Positions 63,333 to 64,000 of a stretch of DNA of 64,000 nucleotides are shown one piece after another. This stretch comes from Aequorivita sinensis (GTDB lineage Bacteria; Bacteroidota; Bacteroidia; Flavobacteriales; Flavobacteriaceae). The notes below the pieces were generated by a model. That model worked only from the letters and a program-made list of their open reading frames with translations. It ran no database searches and was not told the DNA's origin. Position 1 is the first letter of the stretch; every line of letters begins with the position of its first letter. The DNA lies in NCBI RefSeq assembly GCF_006346335.1, contig NZ_VDMC01000001.1:558001-622000 (forward strand). Direction: 5' to 3'. A program made the translations under genes and the position numbers.

Positions 63333-63785
63333 ATGGGTCAATCTCTCGTTCAAAATTACGTCCATATCGTATTCAGCACCAAGCTTCGACAACCGCTGAT
63401 ATTCCCTCCAGTAGAAGCGGAACTTCATAGCTATCTCGGTGGTATCTGTAACAAACTCGATTCTCAAGTAATAAAAGTAGGTGGTTACACAGATCACGTA
63501 CATATTCTATGCAAACTCACTAAAAAAATTGCCTTAATGAAATTGGTAGAATTATTAAAATCGAATTCTTCCAAATGGATAAAAACAAAGGGAGTAGCTT
63601 ATAAAAACTTTTATTGGCAGGATGGTTATGGTGCGTTTTCGGTAAATCCTGCGCAAGTAGAAGTAGTGGTTGCCTACATTTCTAATCAGCATGAACGTCA
63701 TTCTAAAAGAACATTTAAGGCTGAATTTCGAGCATTTTTAAAAAAGTATAAAGTTGATTATGACGAGAAGTATGTTTGGGATTAG
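63333..63785 (+). CDS. IS200/REP-associated (RAYT-like) tyrosine transposase
   Basis: This 150-residue Y1 HUH-type transposase nicks and joins single-stranded DNA at hairpins. It has the HUH metal motif in GGYTDHVHILC (about 50-60) and a candidate catalytic Tyr in VVAYISNQ (about 121), with the helical end HERHSKRTFKAEFRAFLKKY typical of the family. It is full length. It is surrounded by short GCCCTTTC-type palindromes on both sides, like REP-associated transposases, but no clear IS200 left and right ends are visible in the window, so it may be domesticated. Confidence 0.88.
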   Translation: MGQSLVQNYVHIVFSTKLRQPLIFPPVEAELHSYLGGICNKLDSQVIKVGGYTDHVHILCKLTKKIALMKLVELLKSNSSKWIKTKGVAYKNFYWQDGYGAFSVNPAQVEVVVAYISNQHERHSKRTFKAEFRAFLKKYKVDYDEKYVWD

Positions 63786-63821
63786 CACGGCTAGCCTAAT
63801 TTGGACTTGTAATTTGATATG

Positions 63822-63996
63822 TCGCCCTTTCAGGGCTTGACTCACGGCTCTGTGTTTACTTCACGAGGGACTCTGCCCCTCGATAATATTTTTAACCCCT
63901 ATAGGGCTTAGCCGGAATGCGCTCCAAAATGAGGAAACTTGTCCTTTTTATGTTTTGAATATTTAATTGGAATTGACTCAGCCCTGAAAGGGCTTA
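63822..63996. repeat. Cluster of short palindromes downstream of the transposase
   Basis: Four elements lie here: TCGCCCTTTCAGGGCTTGAC (63822-63841), CGAGGGactctgCCCCTCG (63864-63882), AACCCCTATAGGGCTT (63894-63909) and TGACTCAGCCCTGAAAGGGC (63974-63993). The first and last share a 14-nt core in opposite orientation, as in bacterial interspersed mosaic elements. Confidence 0.75.
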
Positions 63997-64000
63997 ATAC

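Noticed and set aside
1-64000. tRNA, rRNA, prophage, toxin-antitoxin or defence island
   Set aside because: I saw no cloverleaf-like sequence, phage structural or integrase gene, toxin-antitoxin pair or restriction/defence gene in either strand. A covariance-model search would settle the RNA genes.

Overview
The window comes from an AT-rich member of the Bacteroidota, most likely the Flavobacteriaceae. Four independent signs point there. Gliding lipoprotein GldH sits beside a class A penicillin-binding protein. Three proteins carry type IX secretion (T9SS) type A sorting tails with YPNP motifs. Promoters match the Bacteroidota form TTG...TAnnTTTG. Shine-Dalgarno sites are few. The sequence is almost all chromosomal core genes. 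I found no prophage, CRISPR array, rRNA or tRNA.

Layout. 1-6.8 kb: a cut-off MarC gene, a DUF3109 Cys-rich protein, a lipoprotein, a TPR protein, DUF4286, then rsmA-mgtE-thioesterase with overlapping ends. 6.9-14.0 kb: a same-strand cell-envelope run (flippase, lipoprotein, dut, sugar-phosphate nucleotidyltransferase, TPR protein, DUF4292 lipoprotein, EnvC-like factor) in which TTG start codons are common. 14.5-26.4 kb: a large T9SS-secreted subtilase, a thioesterase, an HU/SPOR membrane protein, dprA and trpS (convergent, overlapping by 4 nt), an acyltransferase, an ECF sigma factor with a partner that has an inner-membrane anchor and a beta-barrel domain, and recA. 26.8-33.8 kb: trhO, a RicT/PSP1 protein, gldH, PBP1A and a 3-oxoacid CoA-transferase pair. 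34-45 kb: a fused peptide ABC ATPase, a small lipoprotein, polA, a repeat-rich island of T9SS cargo genes, and the translation cluster rplM-rpsI-rpsB-tsf on the minus strand. 45-60.9 kb: a tandem-repeat block, pyruvate carboxylase, an uncharacterised protein with kinase-like motifs, a flavin disulfide oxidoreductase, mfd, cysE-cysM, a thioredoxin-like protein, YraN, a secreted protein and an LD-carboxypeptidase. 61-64 kb: metG, then an IS200-like/RAYT transposase among short palindromes.

The most notable non-gene structure is a family of short GC-rich palindromes built on TCGA(N)GCGCTCGA-like cores. They lie between genes throughout the window and, remarkably, occur twice in frame inside metG. 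Between 39.3 and 41.8 kb the same repeat is duplicated together with the 3' end of a T9SS cargo gene, beside a truncated secreted-protein gene that starts with six copies of an 8-bp repeat. This is the most plastic part of the window. Other points of interest are near-leaderless promoters, the HU-TM-SPOR protein, the sigma/anchor-barrel pair and the possible cryptic kinase at 49.1-50.2 kb. No complete new multigene system is evident.
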